Of a DNA stretch of 64,000 bases, positions 9,162-17,852 are shown one piece after another; position 1 is the first letter of the stretch, and every line of letters starts with the position of its first letter. The DNA is taken from contig NZ_CP125669.1 in NCBI RefSeq assembly GCF_030053775.1, positions 3,033,962 through 3,097,961 on the forward strand. Direction: 5' to 3'. The translations under genes and the position numbers were made by a program. Source of the DNA: Acinetobacter corruptisaponis (GTDB lineage Bacteria > Pseudomonadota > Gammaproteobacteria > Pseudomonadales > Moraxellaceae). The notes under the pieces were generated by a model, which saw only the letters and a list, made by a program, of their open reading frames with translations, did no database searches and was not told the origin of the DNA.

Positions 9162-9964
9162 TGCAGATGATCTGTTGGTATCAAGCTGAGTATCAACATC
9201 AGTTTCAGCAACTGCAAACACGTTTGGCTGAATTGCATGTTCAGCTTGATGGGCAAGTGGTTGAGAAGATCAATGCACGTTTTTTGCGCCTGAATCCAGA
9301 GATGGCACTGGTGCTGGATGAGGATGGTCTAAGCCTTGCCGCCAATGGCATGAAAATGCAGCCTGACTGGCGTGCCGAGATTCCGCGATTAAAAAGGGCC
9401 AGTTTAAAATCTGAGATGATTGCCAGAGCATGTCAGCTTGGAGAAAAGCCCACACTAGTTGATGCGACCGCAGGTTTGGGACATGACAGTTTGCTCATGG
9501 CCTACCTGGGTGCGGATGTTCGTCTGGTTGAACGTCATCCGATCTTGTTTATGTTGTTGGAATATGCAAGAGCACAGGCTGAACAGGATCCATTTTTACA
9601 GACTTTCGTGTCACGTATTCAGTTGGTTTTTGCGGATTCCAATCTATATTTGCAGCAATTGGCTGAGCAAAATCAGCAGGTGGATGTGGTGTACCTAGAC
9701 CCAATGTTTCCACAGCGTGACCAGAATCAGCAGACCATAAAAAAACAGGCGCAGGTTAAGAAACAAATGCAGTTGTTGCACCTGTTATTGCCTGAAGATG
9801 GTGAGATGGACTTGGGCGATCAGTTATTGGATTTAGCTCGGAAAATTGCCAAACGTGTAGTGGTAAAACGTCCGCGTCATGCCATTTATCTGGCGGATCA
9901 AGCTCCTGATCATCAATGGCTGGGAGATGCCTGTCGTTTTGACGCATATTTTGCCAAAGTTTAA
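9161..9964 (+). CDS. rsmJ: 16S rRNA (guanine1516-N2)-methyltransferase RsmJ
   Basis: The protein has the SAM-binding motif [10 protein letters not shown], the acidic loop VRLVERHP and the catalytic phrase [10 protein letters not shown], all matching the RsmJ/YhiQ family that methylates G1516 of 16S rRNA. The frame extends up to ATG 9134 inside uppP, but ATG 9161 overlaps the uppP stop as TAATG and gives a 267-residue protein of normal family length, so I use it; ATG 9167 is also possible. Translational coupling with uppP is likely. Confidence 0.92.
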   Translation: MQMICWYQAEYQHQFQQLQTRLAELHVQLDGQVVEKINARFLRLNPEMALVLDEDGLSLAANGMKMQPDWRAEIPRLKRASLKSEMIARACQLGEKPTLVDATAGLGHDSLLMAYLGADVRLVERHPILFMLLEYARAQAEQDPFLQTFVSRIQLVFADSNLYLQQLAEQNQQVDVVYLDPMFPQRDQNQQTIKKQAQVKKQMQLLHLLLPEDGEMDLGDQLLDLARKIAKRVVVKRPRHAIYLADQAPDHQWLGDACRFDAYFAKV

Positions 9965-10146
9965 ATTCGCATCGGATTCAGTTGATTGTTTGGCTTGCGT
10001 CAATGCTCAGTAAAGATTTGTGATATAGTGCAAAAGCATGATTGCTAAAAAATTCTTGTCAAGCTTACACTAGAGTTGTGCATCACACTTTTTGAAAAAG
10101 TAGATTTTCAGTTTAGTCTTGAAAAGAGAAATAGCTAAAGAATTTT

Positions 10147-11592
10147 ATGATAGACCTCAAGCCCTCCATTAATATCTGGCACGATTTTAAAAGTAACCAA
10201 ATTGCTGGAATGTGGTTGTTTCTGGGGTCACGCCGTTCCCTACAGGTGGTGCATCCTTCAATAACCCAACTGATTCTGTGGGGCATTCTGGGGGGATGTA
10301 CCAACTCGCTTTATGGCTGGCTGGTTGCTGGGCAAATGGGGGACTTTAATCCCCAGGGTTTGATTGGATATGCACTGTGGCCATTTATTGCCTTAATTGT
10401 CGGTATTTTTCTTTCCCAGCGCATGAACCAGCCTCGCCTCATGCTGGTGCCTGCGTTGCTGTGGTTGGTGCTTGATACCAATATCCTGTTGTTACAATGC
10501 CTGATTCAGTATTTGGGATCAAACGGTTACCTGAACTTTATCCCTGACAGTATTTATAATGGTTTTTTACCCCCATTTTTTGTTGGCTTGTTTGTCTGGC
10601 AGAGTCTGGCAGTCATCTGGGTTTTTTCCCGTGCATTAAAATGGCCGTGGTGGGAGCGTGTACTGGTGATTGTGGCAACTATTGCCACAATGGTGGTATG
10701 GCAATTATCCGTTAAGGACCAGCCGATCTGGAAAGTGGAGGAAACACCGCCAAGTTTCAGTGAAGAGGCATTTTATGCGCAGGGCCATTTGCTTGAGACG
10801 GCACTGGATCAAATACAATATGGCGATATTGCCCAAAGCCACTGGTATTTTATGGGAGTGGCGGGAGATAGTTATGCCGATGTGTTCAAGTCGGAAATTG
10901 AACGGATAAAAGAGCAGTTTGATACCCGTTTTGGAACCTTTGGCCGTTCGCTGATGTTGATCAATAATCCTGCCACACGTCTGGATGTGCCAATTGCCTC
11001 TAAAACCAGTATGGAACTGGCTTTGCGTCGTATTGGCCAGCAAATGAACCGTGACAGTGATGTGCTATTTCTGTATATGACCTCACATGGTGAACGGAAT
11101 CATTTTGAAATTGAAAATGCACCGTTAGAGCTTGGGCAGGTTGACCCGAAATGGCTGCGTGAAACACTGGATAAGTCAGGAATTCGCTGGCGTGTGATCG
11201 TAATTTCGGCCTGTTATTCGGGCAGCTTTATTCCTGCCTTGCAGTCACCTGAAACATTGATCATTACCGCATCAGCGGCAGATAAAACCTCATTTGGCTG
11301 TAATAGTGAGGCCGACTATACCTATTTTGGTCGGGCATTTTTTGATTTGGCAATGCGTGAGCAGTCTTCAATCAAACAGGCATTTGACCAGGCCAGACAA
11401 ACAGTGACCAAATGGGAAAAGGCACAAGGCTTTGAACCATCAGAACCCCAATGGTCAATTGGGCGTAACATGGAATTGATGCTGCCACAACTGGAGCCTT
11501 ATTTGTTTCCTACACAAAATATGACAACAACAGATACTACAAAAACACAGGATAATGAACATGCAACTACTGCAAAAAAATCGTTGTTTTGA
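10147..11592 (+). CDS. Membrane-anchored C13-family (legumain-like) peptidase
   Basis: A 481-residue protein in two parts. Residues about 38-190 hold four or five hydrophobic segments. The rest is soluble and carries a caspase-fold peptidase: strand FLYM followed by TSHGE with His314, then VIVISACYSGSF with Cys356, the His-Cys dyad of clan CD family C13, and IITASAADKTSFG after it. Known C13 enzymes cleave after Asn or Asp or act as transamidases (GPI8); bacterial members are poorly studied. The sequence does not show which side of the membrane the domain faces. The last residues (after about 455) are Thr/Lys-rich and overlap the start of the next gene by 32-38 bp in another frame. Confidence 0.8.
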   Translation: MIDLKPSINIWHDFKSNQIAGMWLFLGSRRSLQVVHPSITQLILWGILGGCTNSLYGWLVAGQMGDFNPQGLIGYALWPFIALIVGIFLSQRMNQPRLMLVPALLWLVLDTNILLLQCLIQYLGSNGYLNFIPDSIYNGFLPPFFVGLFVWQSLAVIWVFSRALKWPWWERVLVIVATIATMVVWQLSVKDQPIWKVEETPPSFSEEAFYAQGHLLETALDQIQYGDIAQSHWYFMGVAGDSYADVFKSEIERIKEQFDTRFGTFGRSLMLINNPATRLDVPIASKTSMELALRRIGQQMNRDSDVLFLYMTSHGERNHFEIENAPLELGQVDPKWLRETLDKSGIRWRVIVISACYSGSFIPALQSPETLIITASAADKTSFGCNSEADYTYFGRAFFDLAMREQSSIKQAFDQARQTVTKWEKAQGFEPSEPQWSIGRNMELMLPQLEPYLFPTQNMTTTDTTKTQDNEHATTAKKSLF

Positions 11593-12406
11593 GGGTGAGC
11601 AACGGATTTACCAGATTGACTCGCAGCATCTCAAAGGGCTGAGCAAGGTTGGGGTTTATCTGCCACCAGCCGCATTAGAGGGCAAGCCATGTTCAGCCTT
11701 ATTCTATCTTGCTGGTTTGACCTGTACGGAAGAGACCTTTGCAATCAAGGCACATGCACAACGTATGGCTGCACGTTTAAGTCTGATTTTAATTACACCA
11801 GATACCTCACCGCGTGGAGAAGATGTGGTGCAAGGGGATCATTGGGACATTGGGCAGGGTGCAGGTTTCTACATGAATGCGATACAGCAACCGTGGGCTG
11901 AACATTATCAAATGGAATCCTATATTGTTGATGAGTTGTATGCGCACGTATTGCAGGAGTTTCCAGTTATTGAAAATCAAGTTGGAATCTTTGGTCATTC
12001 AATGGGTGGACATGGTGCATTGACACTGGCATTTAAATATCCTGAGCAATTTAAGTCTGTTTCCGCCTTTGCGCCCATTTGCGTACCAAGTATCTGTCCT
12101 TGGGGAGAAAAGGCATTTAGCCAATATTTAGGCACTGATCAACAACAGTGGTCAGCACACGATGCGACTGCTCTGGTCCAGCAAAAGGGTGGCATTTTTG
12201 AAGAAATCCTGATTGATCAGGGACTGGATGACCAGTTCTATGCGCAGTTGAATCCTGAGAAATTTAAGCAGGCCTGTCTTGATGCAGGGCAGCCTCTCAC
12301 CCTACGCCTGCATAAAGGCTATGATCATGGCTATTACTTTATTCAAAGTTTTATTGATGACCACCTACAGTTTCATGCTATTCAACTGGAGAAAGCATTA
12401 AACTAA
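11555..12406 (+). CDS. fghA: S-formylglutathione hydrolase
   Basis: A 283-residue alpha/beta hydrolase (esterase D type). It has the nucleophile elbow GHSMGGHG (Ser149 counted from the first ATG), the family phrases YLAGLTCTEETF and TSPRGEDV, and a C-terminal Asp and His in DQGLDDQFY and GYDHGYYF. It hydrolyses S-formylglutathione to formate and glutathione in formaldehyde detoxification. No adhC partner is adjacent. Starts at ATG 11555 and ATG 11561 are both possible; the AGG at 11549-11551 is better spaced for 11561. It overlaps the C13 peptidase gene, and a terminator hairpin follows. Confidence 0.93.
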   Translation: MNMQLLQKNRCFEGEQRIYQIDSQHLKGLSKVGVYLPPAALEGKPCSALFYLAGLTCTEETFAIKAHAQRMAARLSLILITPDTSPRGEDVVQGDHWDIGQGAGFYMNAIQQPWAEHYQMESYIVDELYAHVLQEFPVIENQVGIFGHSMGGHGALTLAFKYPEQFKSVSAFAPICVPSICPWGEKAFSQYLGTDQQQWSAHDATALVQQKGGIFEEILIDQGLDDQFYAQLNPEKFKQACLDAGQPLTLRLHKGYDHGYYFIQSFIDDHLQFHAIQLEKALN

Positions 12407-12412
12407 ATACAG

Positions 12413-12435
12413 GAAGCTCATATGAGCTTCTTTTT
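12413..12435. terminator. Bidirectional terminator between fghA and the DUF2218 gene
   Basis: The palindrome GAAGCTC-ATAT-GAGCTTC is followed by TTTTT on the + strand. It lies between two convergent genes and probably ends both transcripts. Confidence 0.8.
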
Positions 12436-12709
12436 AATGATGTGTCCACTCCACACTAAATTCCTGTCCTGCCATTCGATTTAAATGGGCAAGTACCACC
12501 TGCTCCAAATGGGCAACATCTTCCTGCTGGTTTTCAATCAGGACATCCAGATGCTGTTCATGTGGACTAAGCGTGACTATTGCGGTTGGCATAAAAATCT
12601 TGGAATGAGTTTCCGTTTCTGCCACTTCGAATTTATGTTTCCAGTGATTAATTAAACGTTTGCTAATGCGTCTTGCTTCGGTAGTGTTGATCTGTGTGGT
12701 ACTGTTCAT
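12434..12709 (-). CDS. DUF2218 domain protein
   Basis: A 91-residue protein when started at ATG 12709. A longer frame to 12778 adds residues unlike the family, and AGGA lies 11 bp before 12709. It matches the DUF2218 pattern: a Thr/Ala-rich start, RLINHWKHKFEV, a central beta segment with LDVLIE, and a C-terminal VVLAHLNRMAGQEFSVEW. The family is small, cytoplasmic and of unknown function; some genomes carry it near iron or siderophore genes, which is not the case here. It is a single gene, convergent with fghA. Confidence 0.75.
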   Translation of the reverse strand: MNSTTQINTTEARRISKRLINHWKHKFEVAETETHSKIFMPTAIVTLSPHEQHLDVLIENQQEDVAHLEQVVLAHLNRMAGQEFSVEWTHH

Positions 12710-12886
12710 CTTGTATTTCATCCTGTTGTTGCTTGCATAAACATAGCAAAGCCAGTTGTAAATGAAAATAGTTCTCATGAAACGGGCTGTTGCAAGTTTG
12801 CAATGCCAGCAGGCTAACTACAGACGGAAGTGTTATAAATTTGCTATAATTTGCCCATCATTTTCTCAGTATTCGTCAGGTTATCC

Positions 12887-13573
12887 ATGTCCAAGCCCTA
12901 TTTAATTGCACCGTCAATTTTATCTGCTGATTTTGCACGTTTAGGTGAAGACGTGGAAAAAGTGTTGGCGGCAGGCGCAGATGTTGTGCATTTTGATGTG
13001 ATGGATAACCACTATGTACCTAACCTGACCTTTGGTGCAGGTATATGCAAGGCACTGAAAAACTATGGTATCAAGGCGCCGATTGACGTGCATCTGATGG
13101 TTTCGCCTGTGGACCGTATGATTGGCGATTTTCTGGAAGCGGGTGCCGACATTATTACCTTTCACCCAGAAGCATCAGACCATATTGATCGCTCGCTACA
13201 ACTGATCAAGTCGGGTGGGGCAAAAGCAGGACTGGTGTTTAACCCAGCCACGCCGTTGCACTATCTGGATTATGTGCTGGATAAAGTGGATCAAATCCTG
13301 TTGATGAGCGTCAACCCTGGTTTTGGTGGGCAGAAATTCATTCCAATGACTTTGGAAAAATTACGTCAGGCACGTCAGATTATTGATGCCAGTGGTCGTG
13401 ATATTCGTCTGGAAGTGGACGGTGGGGTTGGCCCAGCAAATATTCGTGAGATTGCAGCAGCGGGTGCGGATATGTTTGTGGCGGGTTCAGCGATTTTTGG
13501 TCAACCAGATTATAAAACAGTGATTGATCAAATGCGTGCAGAACTCGCCCAAGTGGGTACGGTCAAGGTTTAA
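12887..13573 (+). CDS. rpe: Ribulose-phosphate 3-epimerase
   Basis: A TIM-barrel protein of 228 residues. [47 protein letters not shown] and EVDGGV are the conserved Rpe strands, containing the metal-binding His/Asp residues. It interconverts ribulose 5-phosphate and xylulose 5-phosphate in the pentose phosphate pathway. The open frame reaches 12851, but the ATG at 12887 has AGG 6 bp upstream and begins the conserved sequence. A long 3' region with a DnaA-box-like array follows before the first terminator. Confidence 0.96.
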   Translation: MSKPYLIAPSILSADFARLGEDVEKVLAAGADVVHFDVMDNHYVPNLTFGAGICKALKNYGIKAPIDVHLMVSPVDRMIGDFLEAGADIITFHPEASDHIDRSLQLIKSGGAKAGLVFNPATPLHYLDYVLDKVDQILLMSVNPGFGGQKFIPMTLEKLRQARQIIDASGRDIRLEVDGGVGPANIREIAAAGADMFVAGSAIFGQPDYKTVIDQMRAELAQVGTVKV

Positions 13574-13675
13574 TAAGAGTAGTGATGAGTCATCGTTGCT
13601 CTGCTGATCCTCGCCACTCGAGCATAGCTCTCGTCTTGCGCAGCTAAAAAGCTTCGCTTTTCTTAACGCTGCTCA

Positions 13676-13732
13676 TGTGGATAACTTTGTTTATAACTGG
13701 GTGGATAACCGTGTTGATAAGCAAGTGGATAA
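13676..13732 (+). repeat. Five 12-bp-spaced DnaA-box-like units
   Basis: Five copies of a 9-mer begin at 13676, 13688, 13700, 13712 and 13724, exactly 12 bp apart: TGTGGATAA, TGTTTATAA, GGTGGATAA, TGTTGATAA, AGTGGATAA. Read on the - strand, the first is the perfect DnaA box TTATCCACA and the other four each differ by one base. Whether DnaA binds is inference. Confidence 0.7.
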
Positions 13733-13791
13733 GGTGTTGTTAAAATAAACAAAATGATTTCAGTTGTTTATATTCACAGCAAAATAATCGA

Positions 13792-13818
13792 AAAAGGATA
13801 GATATCTGTCCTTTTTTT
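13792..13818 (+). terminator. Rho-independent terminator downstream of rpe array
   Basis: AAAAGGATAGAT pairs with ATCTGTCCTTTT (one G-T pair, practical loop of 4), followed by a T-run. It is 220 bp after the rpe stop, so an rpe transcript would include the DnaA-box-like array in its 3' region. Confidence 0.75.
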
Positions 13819-14014
13819 GTGCGCTAACCTATTTATTTTGCTTTATTTTTATCCAATTTTTATTTGGTGGGAAATTGTGTGATAAATCAGCAGATTTTCT
13901 TTAAACTGAGTCTGAATTATCAGAATTTAAACATGAAGATGATTGTGCATAAGTATGAAAGAAATTATGCTAAATACATTGACTTAGTTTGATCATTGAA
14001 ACAGGGAACCTAAC

Positions 14015-14440
14015 GTGCAACTGCGCCAAAAATACAAACATCTGTGGTTTGTATTCCTGATGATATTCTTCATCGGGGGAAGTGGTGTGGCTGTTGCAGC
14101 AGTTCAGGCGATTCAATCTGATCAAAAATCTTATACAACAACCCAGAAAATGCCTTGCCATGAGCAACATATGATGGATCAACATCATCATATGTATGGG
14201 TCGCATGTTGATACAACCAGTTTGACAAAATGTCATGATGGAAAAATGCATCATGACCAGTATTGTCAGGACTGCAATAGTCCTTCACATTGTCAGGCAG
14301 TCAATCTTGCGCTTGATCAGCAGGCACCCAGTTTATCCTCCTCATCATTTTTAGAGCCTGATTCATATAAAAATACCGATTATCAAGCTCGGCATCTTGC
14401 TGGCTATTGGCAGGAAATTTTACGCCCTCCTAGAACCTGA
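14015..14440 (+). CDS. His/Cys-rich small exported protein of the copper locus
   Basis: A 141-residue protein beginning at GTG 14015, with AGGGA about 8 bp upstream. Residues 10-30 form a signal peptide or single anchor. The mature part is rich in His, Met and Cys: CHEQHMMDQHHHMYGSH, KCHDGKMHHDQYCQDC and HCQ. This pattern suggests binding of copper or a similar ion in the periplasm. It lies 74 bp before copA on the same strand. I do not recognise a named family; the role in copper handling is inferred from composition and neighbours. Confidence 0.65.
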   Translation: MQLRQKYKHLWFVFLMIFFIGGSGVAVAAVQAIQSDQKSYTTTQKMPCHEQHMMDQHHHMYGSHVDTTSLTKCHDGKMHHDQYCQDCNSPSHCQAVNLALDQQAPSLSSSSFLEPDSYKNTDYQARHLAGYWQEILRPPRT

Positions 14441-14462
14441 TCTATTAGATTCCGTTGAAATT

Positions 14463-14482
14463 CCCCTCTTTTTAAAGAGGGG
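14463..14482. repeat. REP-like palindrome upstream of copA
   Basis: CCCCTCTTT directly facing AAAGAGGGG (2-base centre), followed by CTAGG. The same CCCTC...GAGGG plus TAGG theme recurs at 40723, so this looks like one copy of a dispersed palindromic element. Confidence 0.6.
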
Positions 14483-14514
14483 CTAGGCGATATTTAACAG
14501 ATTGGGATTATTTT

Positions 14515-16392
14515 ATGTCTTCAAAATTATATGCTGGCGTTGTTGCCAGTTTGAGCCTATTGCTTGCACCAGATAGTTGGGCTGCAATTAAGGAATATCA
14601 CCTGAATATCGATCAGGGCATGGTCAACGTAACAGGGAAACCTGTCAAACGAATGACAGTCAATGGCAAGTTTATTGCCCCGCTTCTGGAGTTTGAAGAG
14701 GGTGACGAGGCGGTAATCCATGTGCATAACCAACTCAAGGATCAGGACACCTCCCTGCATTGGCATGGGCTGCTGTTACCTGGATTGATGGATGGTGTGC
14801 CTGGTTTTAATGGCTTTCAGGGCATTAAGCCAAAGGGTGATTTTACCTATCGTTTCAAGGTGCGTCAAAACGGAACCTATTGGTATCACGCCCATAGTAA
14901 AGGACAGGAACAGGATGGTTTATATGGTCCTCTGGTGATTTATCCAAAAGGAAAACAGCCTGTTGCCGCACATGAAAAAGCAGAGCGTGACTATGTGGTG
15001 ATGCTGTCGGATTTTCATGAGTCTGATAGTGCCCAGATCATGGCAAACCTGAAAAAGTCCGCCGAATATTATCAGAACCAGCGTGAAACAGTAGGCGATG
15101 TCTGGAAACAGGTGAAACAGCAAGGTTTAAAGGCAAGCTGGCAAGACCGTGCAATGTGGAACCAGATGCGGATGTTAAAAACCGATTTATCTGATGTTAC
15201 GGGTTATAGCTTTTTAGTTAATGGTCAGACACCACAACAGAACTGGACAGGTGCCTTTAGAACAGGTGAGAAAGTCCGCCTGCGTTTTATCAATGCTTCA
15301 GCCATGTCTTTTTTTGATGTACGTATTCCAGATTTAAAAATGACGGTGATGAGTGCTGATGGTCAGCCTGTGCAACCTGTACCAGTAGATGAATTTCGGA
15401 TTGGTGCGGCAGAAACCTATGATGTGATGGTCGAGCCAACGCAGGCACATTATCAAATTCAGGCAGAGTCGATTGACCGTGCTGGTTTTGCGATTGCATC
15501 ACTGCAAAACGAAATGCGACCAAAACAGCAAAAGCTTGAAATGCCGAAAGCCCGTCCGCGTGCATTATTGACCATGGATGATATGAGACATGGACAAATG
15601 GATATGGACAAAATGGATCATGGCTCACATCAGCAAATGAACATGGCAAATATGGATCATGATGCACATGCCCAACAACAGATGCCACAGGAAAAACTGG
15701 TTTCCACAGCAATGCAGCATGAGGGGATGGTTCATGGCTCGCATCAGCAAATGAACATGGAACATCATTCACATGACCAGATGCAGATGTCAGCATCGGC
15801 AATGTCTGAGCATAGCCAGCACCAATCTATGGCATCTTCTGAAAAAGATCAGCCTGATACCGTGCAGGGTTGGGCCAATGCCTCCACACCAGCAGGGCAT
15901 AAGGCGTTGCAGTATGCCGACCTGAAATCATTAATACCCCAAGCTGATACCCGTCCTGCTGAAAGAGAGTTGGTGATCCGTCTTGGCGGTACGATGGAGC
16001 GTTATATCTGGACGATTGATGGCAAGAAGTTTAGTGACAAGGACTTTGAACCCTTAAAGGTGCGCTTTGGTGAGCGTATCCGCCTGAAATTTGTCAATGA
16101 CAGCATGATGGCCCACCCGATGCATCTGCATGGCATGTTTATGCAACTGGAAAATGGCCAGGCACCACAGGACATGCCCAACAAGCACACGGTGATTGTA
16201 CCGCCAGGCAAGACCGTGACCGCCATGCTGACCGCAGATGAGTTGGGCGAATGGGCGATTCATTGCCACCTGCTATACCACATGAGTGCAGGCATGATGA
16301 GCAAGCTGATCGTGGCAAATGTTGATGACACAAAAACGCCGATGCAAACGCCTGTTCAGTCTTCTCAAGGAGAAAGCCATGTACATCATTAA
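14515..16392 (+). CDS. copA: Copper-resistance multicopper oxidase CopA
   Basis: A 625-residue periplasmic multicopper oxidase. The copper ligands are visible: HWHG at 82-85, HAH at 125-127, HPMHLH at 534-539 and HCHLLYHMSAGM from 583. Between the second and third cupredoxin domains (about residues 350-445) lies a long Met/His-rich insert with repeats such as GSHQQMNM (seen twice), typical of CopA/PcoA and able to bind many Cu ions. The signal peptide (residues 1-23) has no twin-arginine motif, unlike most CopA proteins, which use Tat. It is followed by copB with a 14-bp overlap; CopA oxidises Cu(I) and lowers its toxicity. Confidence 0.93.
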   Translation: MSSKLYAGVVASLSLLLAPDSWAAIKEYHLNIDQGMVNVTGKPVKRMTVNGKFIAPLLEFEEGDEAVIHVHNQLKDQDTSLHWHGLLLPGLMDGVPGFNGFQGIKPKGDFTYRFKVRQNGTYWYHAHSKGQEQDGLYGPLVIYPKGKQPVAAHEKAERDYVVMLSDFHESDSAQIMANLKKSAEYYQNQRETVGDVWKQVKQQGLKASWQDRAMWNQMRMLKTDLSDVTGYSFLVNGQTPQQNWTGAFRTGEKVRLRFINASAMSFFDVRIPDLKMTVMSADGQPVQPVPVDEFRIGAAETYDVMVEPTQAHYQIQAESIDRAGFAIASLQNEMRPKQQKLEMPKARPRALLTMDDMRHGQMDMDKMDHGSHQQMNMANMDHDAHAQQQMPQEKLVSTAMQHEGMVHGSHQQMNMEHHSHDQMQMSASAMSEHSQHQSMASSEKDQPDTVQGWANASTPAGHKALQYADLKSLIPQADTRPAERELVIRLGGTMERYIWTIDGKKFSDKDFEPLKVRFGERIRLKFVNDSMMAHPMHLHGMFMQLENGQAPQDMPNKHTVIVPPGKTVTAMLTADELGEWAIHCHLLYHMSAGMMSKLIVANVDDTKTPMQTPVQSSQGESHVHH

Positions 16393-17263
16393 GCCAACTC
16401 CTGAAATAAAACGCCATGTACCCTTATTGCTAATGGGTGGAATGATATGTTGCCTGAGTGCTGTGGCTTATGCACATGAAGAGCATAATCACATGACAGA
16501 TGAACAGCCCGTTATGCAGATGGATGCATCATCAGCGATGCAACATGAACAACATCAGGTCGCGTCTCCTGTAAAGGTAGAAGTTGACCATGCACAGCAT
16601 GATCACCACCGTGAACATGGTGGGCAGATTTATCAGGCCGCCAGTCTGGAGAATGCGTGGACGGTGGATGATCATGGTCGGGGCAGTGCCAGCAGTAAAC
16701 TGAAAACCTGGGTGGGCACGGATGAACATAAGGTGTTCATCAAGGCACATGTGGAAAAGGCGGAATCTGAACGGACACAAACTGATGCAATGGCTTTATA
16801 TAGCCGTAGTATTGCTGACTTTTGGGATGTACAGGTGGGTGCTCGCCACCAATATCAACCTGAACAGTGGCAAGATAAAAATCAGTGGAGTGCCGTAGTC
16901 GGCTTACATGGTTTAGCCCCCTATTTCTTTGAAACCAAAGCTTATCTCTATGCAGGACAGGATCAGCGCTGGCAGTTCAGTCTGGAAACCAGCCGTGATG
17001 TACTGTTTACCCAGAAATTGATTGCACAGCCTTATTTAAATGCGGATCTGGTTTTAAATGATCAATCAAAATATGCACAAAAATCAGGTGTGTCCAAACT
17101 ACAAACAGGCGTGCAGATTCGCTATGAAATCAATAAAAAAGTGATGCCGTTTATTGACCTTGCATATGCCTACCATCAAGGTAACAAGCAAACCGCATGG
17201 CAAATGGCTTCAGGGCGTGAGCAAGGTGGACTATATGGTGCGGGGCTTACTTTAAAGTTCTGA
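16379..17263 (+). CDS. copB: Outer-membrane copper-resistance protein CopB
   Basis: A 294-residue protein starting at ATG 16379, where AAGGAG is spaced 6 bp. An upstream in-frame ATG at 16319 lies inside copA and lacks a ribosome site. It has a signal peptide (about residues 1-32), a His/Met-rich segment (HEEHNHMTDEQPVMQM, later HAQHDHHREHGG), then the conserved CopB barrel (TWVGTDEHKVFIKAH, DVQVGARHQY) ending in LTLKF. CopB works with CopA in periplasmic and outer-membrane copper sequestration. No copRS or other copper regulator is in the window. Confidence 0.92.
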   Translation: MYIIKPTPEIKRHVPLLLMGGMICCLSAVAYAHEEHNHMTDEQPVMQMDASSAMQHEQHQVASPVKVEVDHAQHDHHREHGGQIYQAASLENAWTVDDHGRGSASSKLKTWVGTDEHKVFIKAHVEKAESERTQTDAMALYSRSIADFWDVQVGARHQYQPEQWQDKNQWSAVVGLHGLAPYFFETKAYLYAGQDQRWQFSLETSRDVLFTQKLIAQPYLNADLVLNDQSKYAQKSGVSKLQTGVQIRYEINKKVMPFIDLAYAYHQGNKQTAWQMASGREQGGLYGAGLTLKF

Positions 17264-17290
17264 TACTCCGTCTAAAATGTCACTTCACTG

Positions 17291-17325
17291 AGATACTGTT
17301 GGTTTATACTGACAGTATCTTTTTT
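17291..17325 (+). terminator. Rho-independent terminator after copB
   Basis: The perfect 9-bp stem AGATACTGT / ACAGTATCT has a 12-base loop and is followed by TTTTT. Confidence 0.85.
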
Positions 17326-17345
17326 GAGTCATTCATGGTGCATAA

Positions 17346-17852
17346 ATGGCTTTAGAACAACAAGACAGGCAAATAACAGATCATGCAAATCAAGGGGTAA
17401 ATTCAAAAGAAAAACCCCAGGCTTCTTTTCAGTCCCAAGCAGGATTCATTTCAGCAAATGGCAGCATGAATGTCAGTTTTTACTATATTCCCCATATGAG
17501 CAGTGTTGTGGAAGCAACACGTGTACGCAAGGCATTAGTTCCGTTTGTTGATTTATTGGTTGAGCACAGTATTGACCTGGATGCACGTCATTTAACCCTC
17601 TACCATCATCTACCGATTGATGAGGTTACCGCTGCCTTGCAGCGCCTGAGTCTGGGGGCTGAACTACAACAAACCATGTCCCATTATGAACCTGTGGAAA
17701 TCGCGTCATTCCAGCAGGAAAAGACAGATTCATTCAATCAGAACAAGACCTTTACAAAAAACCAGCTCAACCCCATTCAACAATTTTTTTATTCCGCTTT
17801 AGAAAAGCTCGGGCAATGGATCAAGGTATTACAAGGCAAAAAGGATGAATAA
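17346..17852 (+). CDS. Conserved hypothetical protein, unit with next gene
   Basis: A 168-residue soluble-looking protein I do not recognise. Residues 1-40 are polar and probably flexible. Residues 45-118 look folded, with SFYYIPHMSSVVEATRVRKAL and SIDLDARHLTLYHHLPIDEV. The C-terminal part (about 125-150) is again Gln/Asn-rich, then ends basic. There is no signal peptide or membrane segment. The next gene starts inside its last codons (8-bp overlap), so the two are translated together and probably act together. Confidence 0.65.
   Translation: MALEQQDRQITDHANQGVNSKEKPQASFQSQAGFISANGSMNVSFYYIPHMSSVVEATRVRKALVPFVDLLVEHSIDLDARHLTLYHHLPIDEVTAALQRLSLGAELQQTMSHYEPVEIASFQQEKTDSFNQNKTFTKNQLNPIQQFFYSALEKLGQWIKVLQGKKDE

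Larger units (their letters stand above)
13574..14014. other. Intergenic region after rpe
   Basis: 440 bp without a supported gene. From left to right it holds a small AAAAGC-TTC-GCTTTT hairpin near 13647, the 12-bp-periodic DnaA-box-like array (13676-13732), a terminator hairpin (13792-13818) and an AT-rich stretch likely to hold the promoter of the downstream copper genes. No clear -35/-10 pair could be chosen. Confidence 0.6.

Noticed and set aside
13676..13743. The chromosomal origin of replication
   Set aside because: No dnaA, dnaN, recF, rpmH or other origin-linked genes nearby, and no long AT-rich unwinding region with 13-mers; recorded only as a DnaA-box-like array.
15290..15802. 170-codon frame on the - strand inside copA
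   Set aside because: A by-product of the repetitive Met/His-rich codons of copA; no start signal or independent support.
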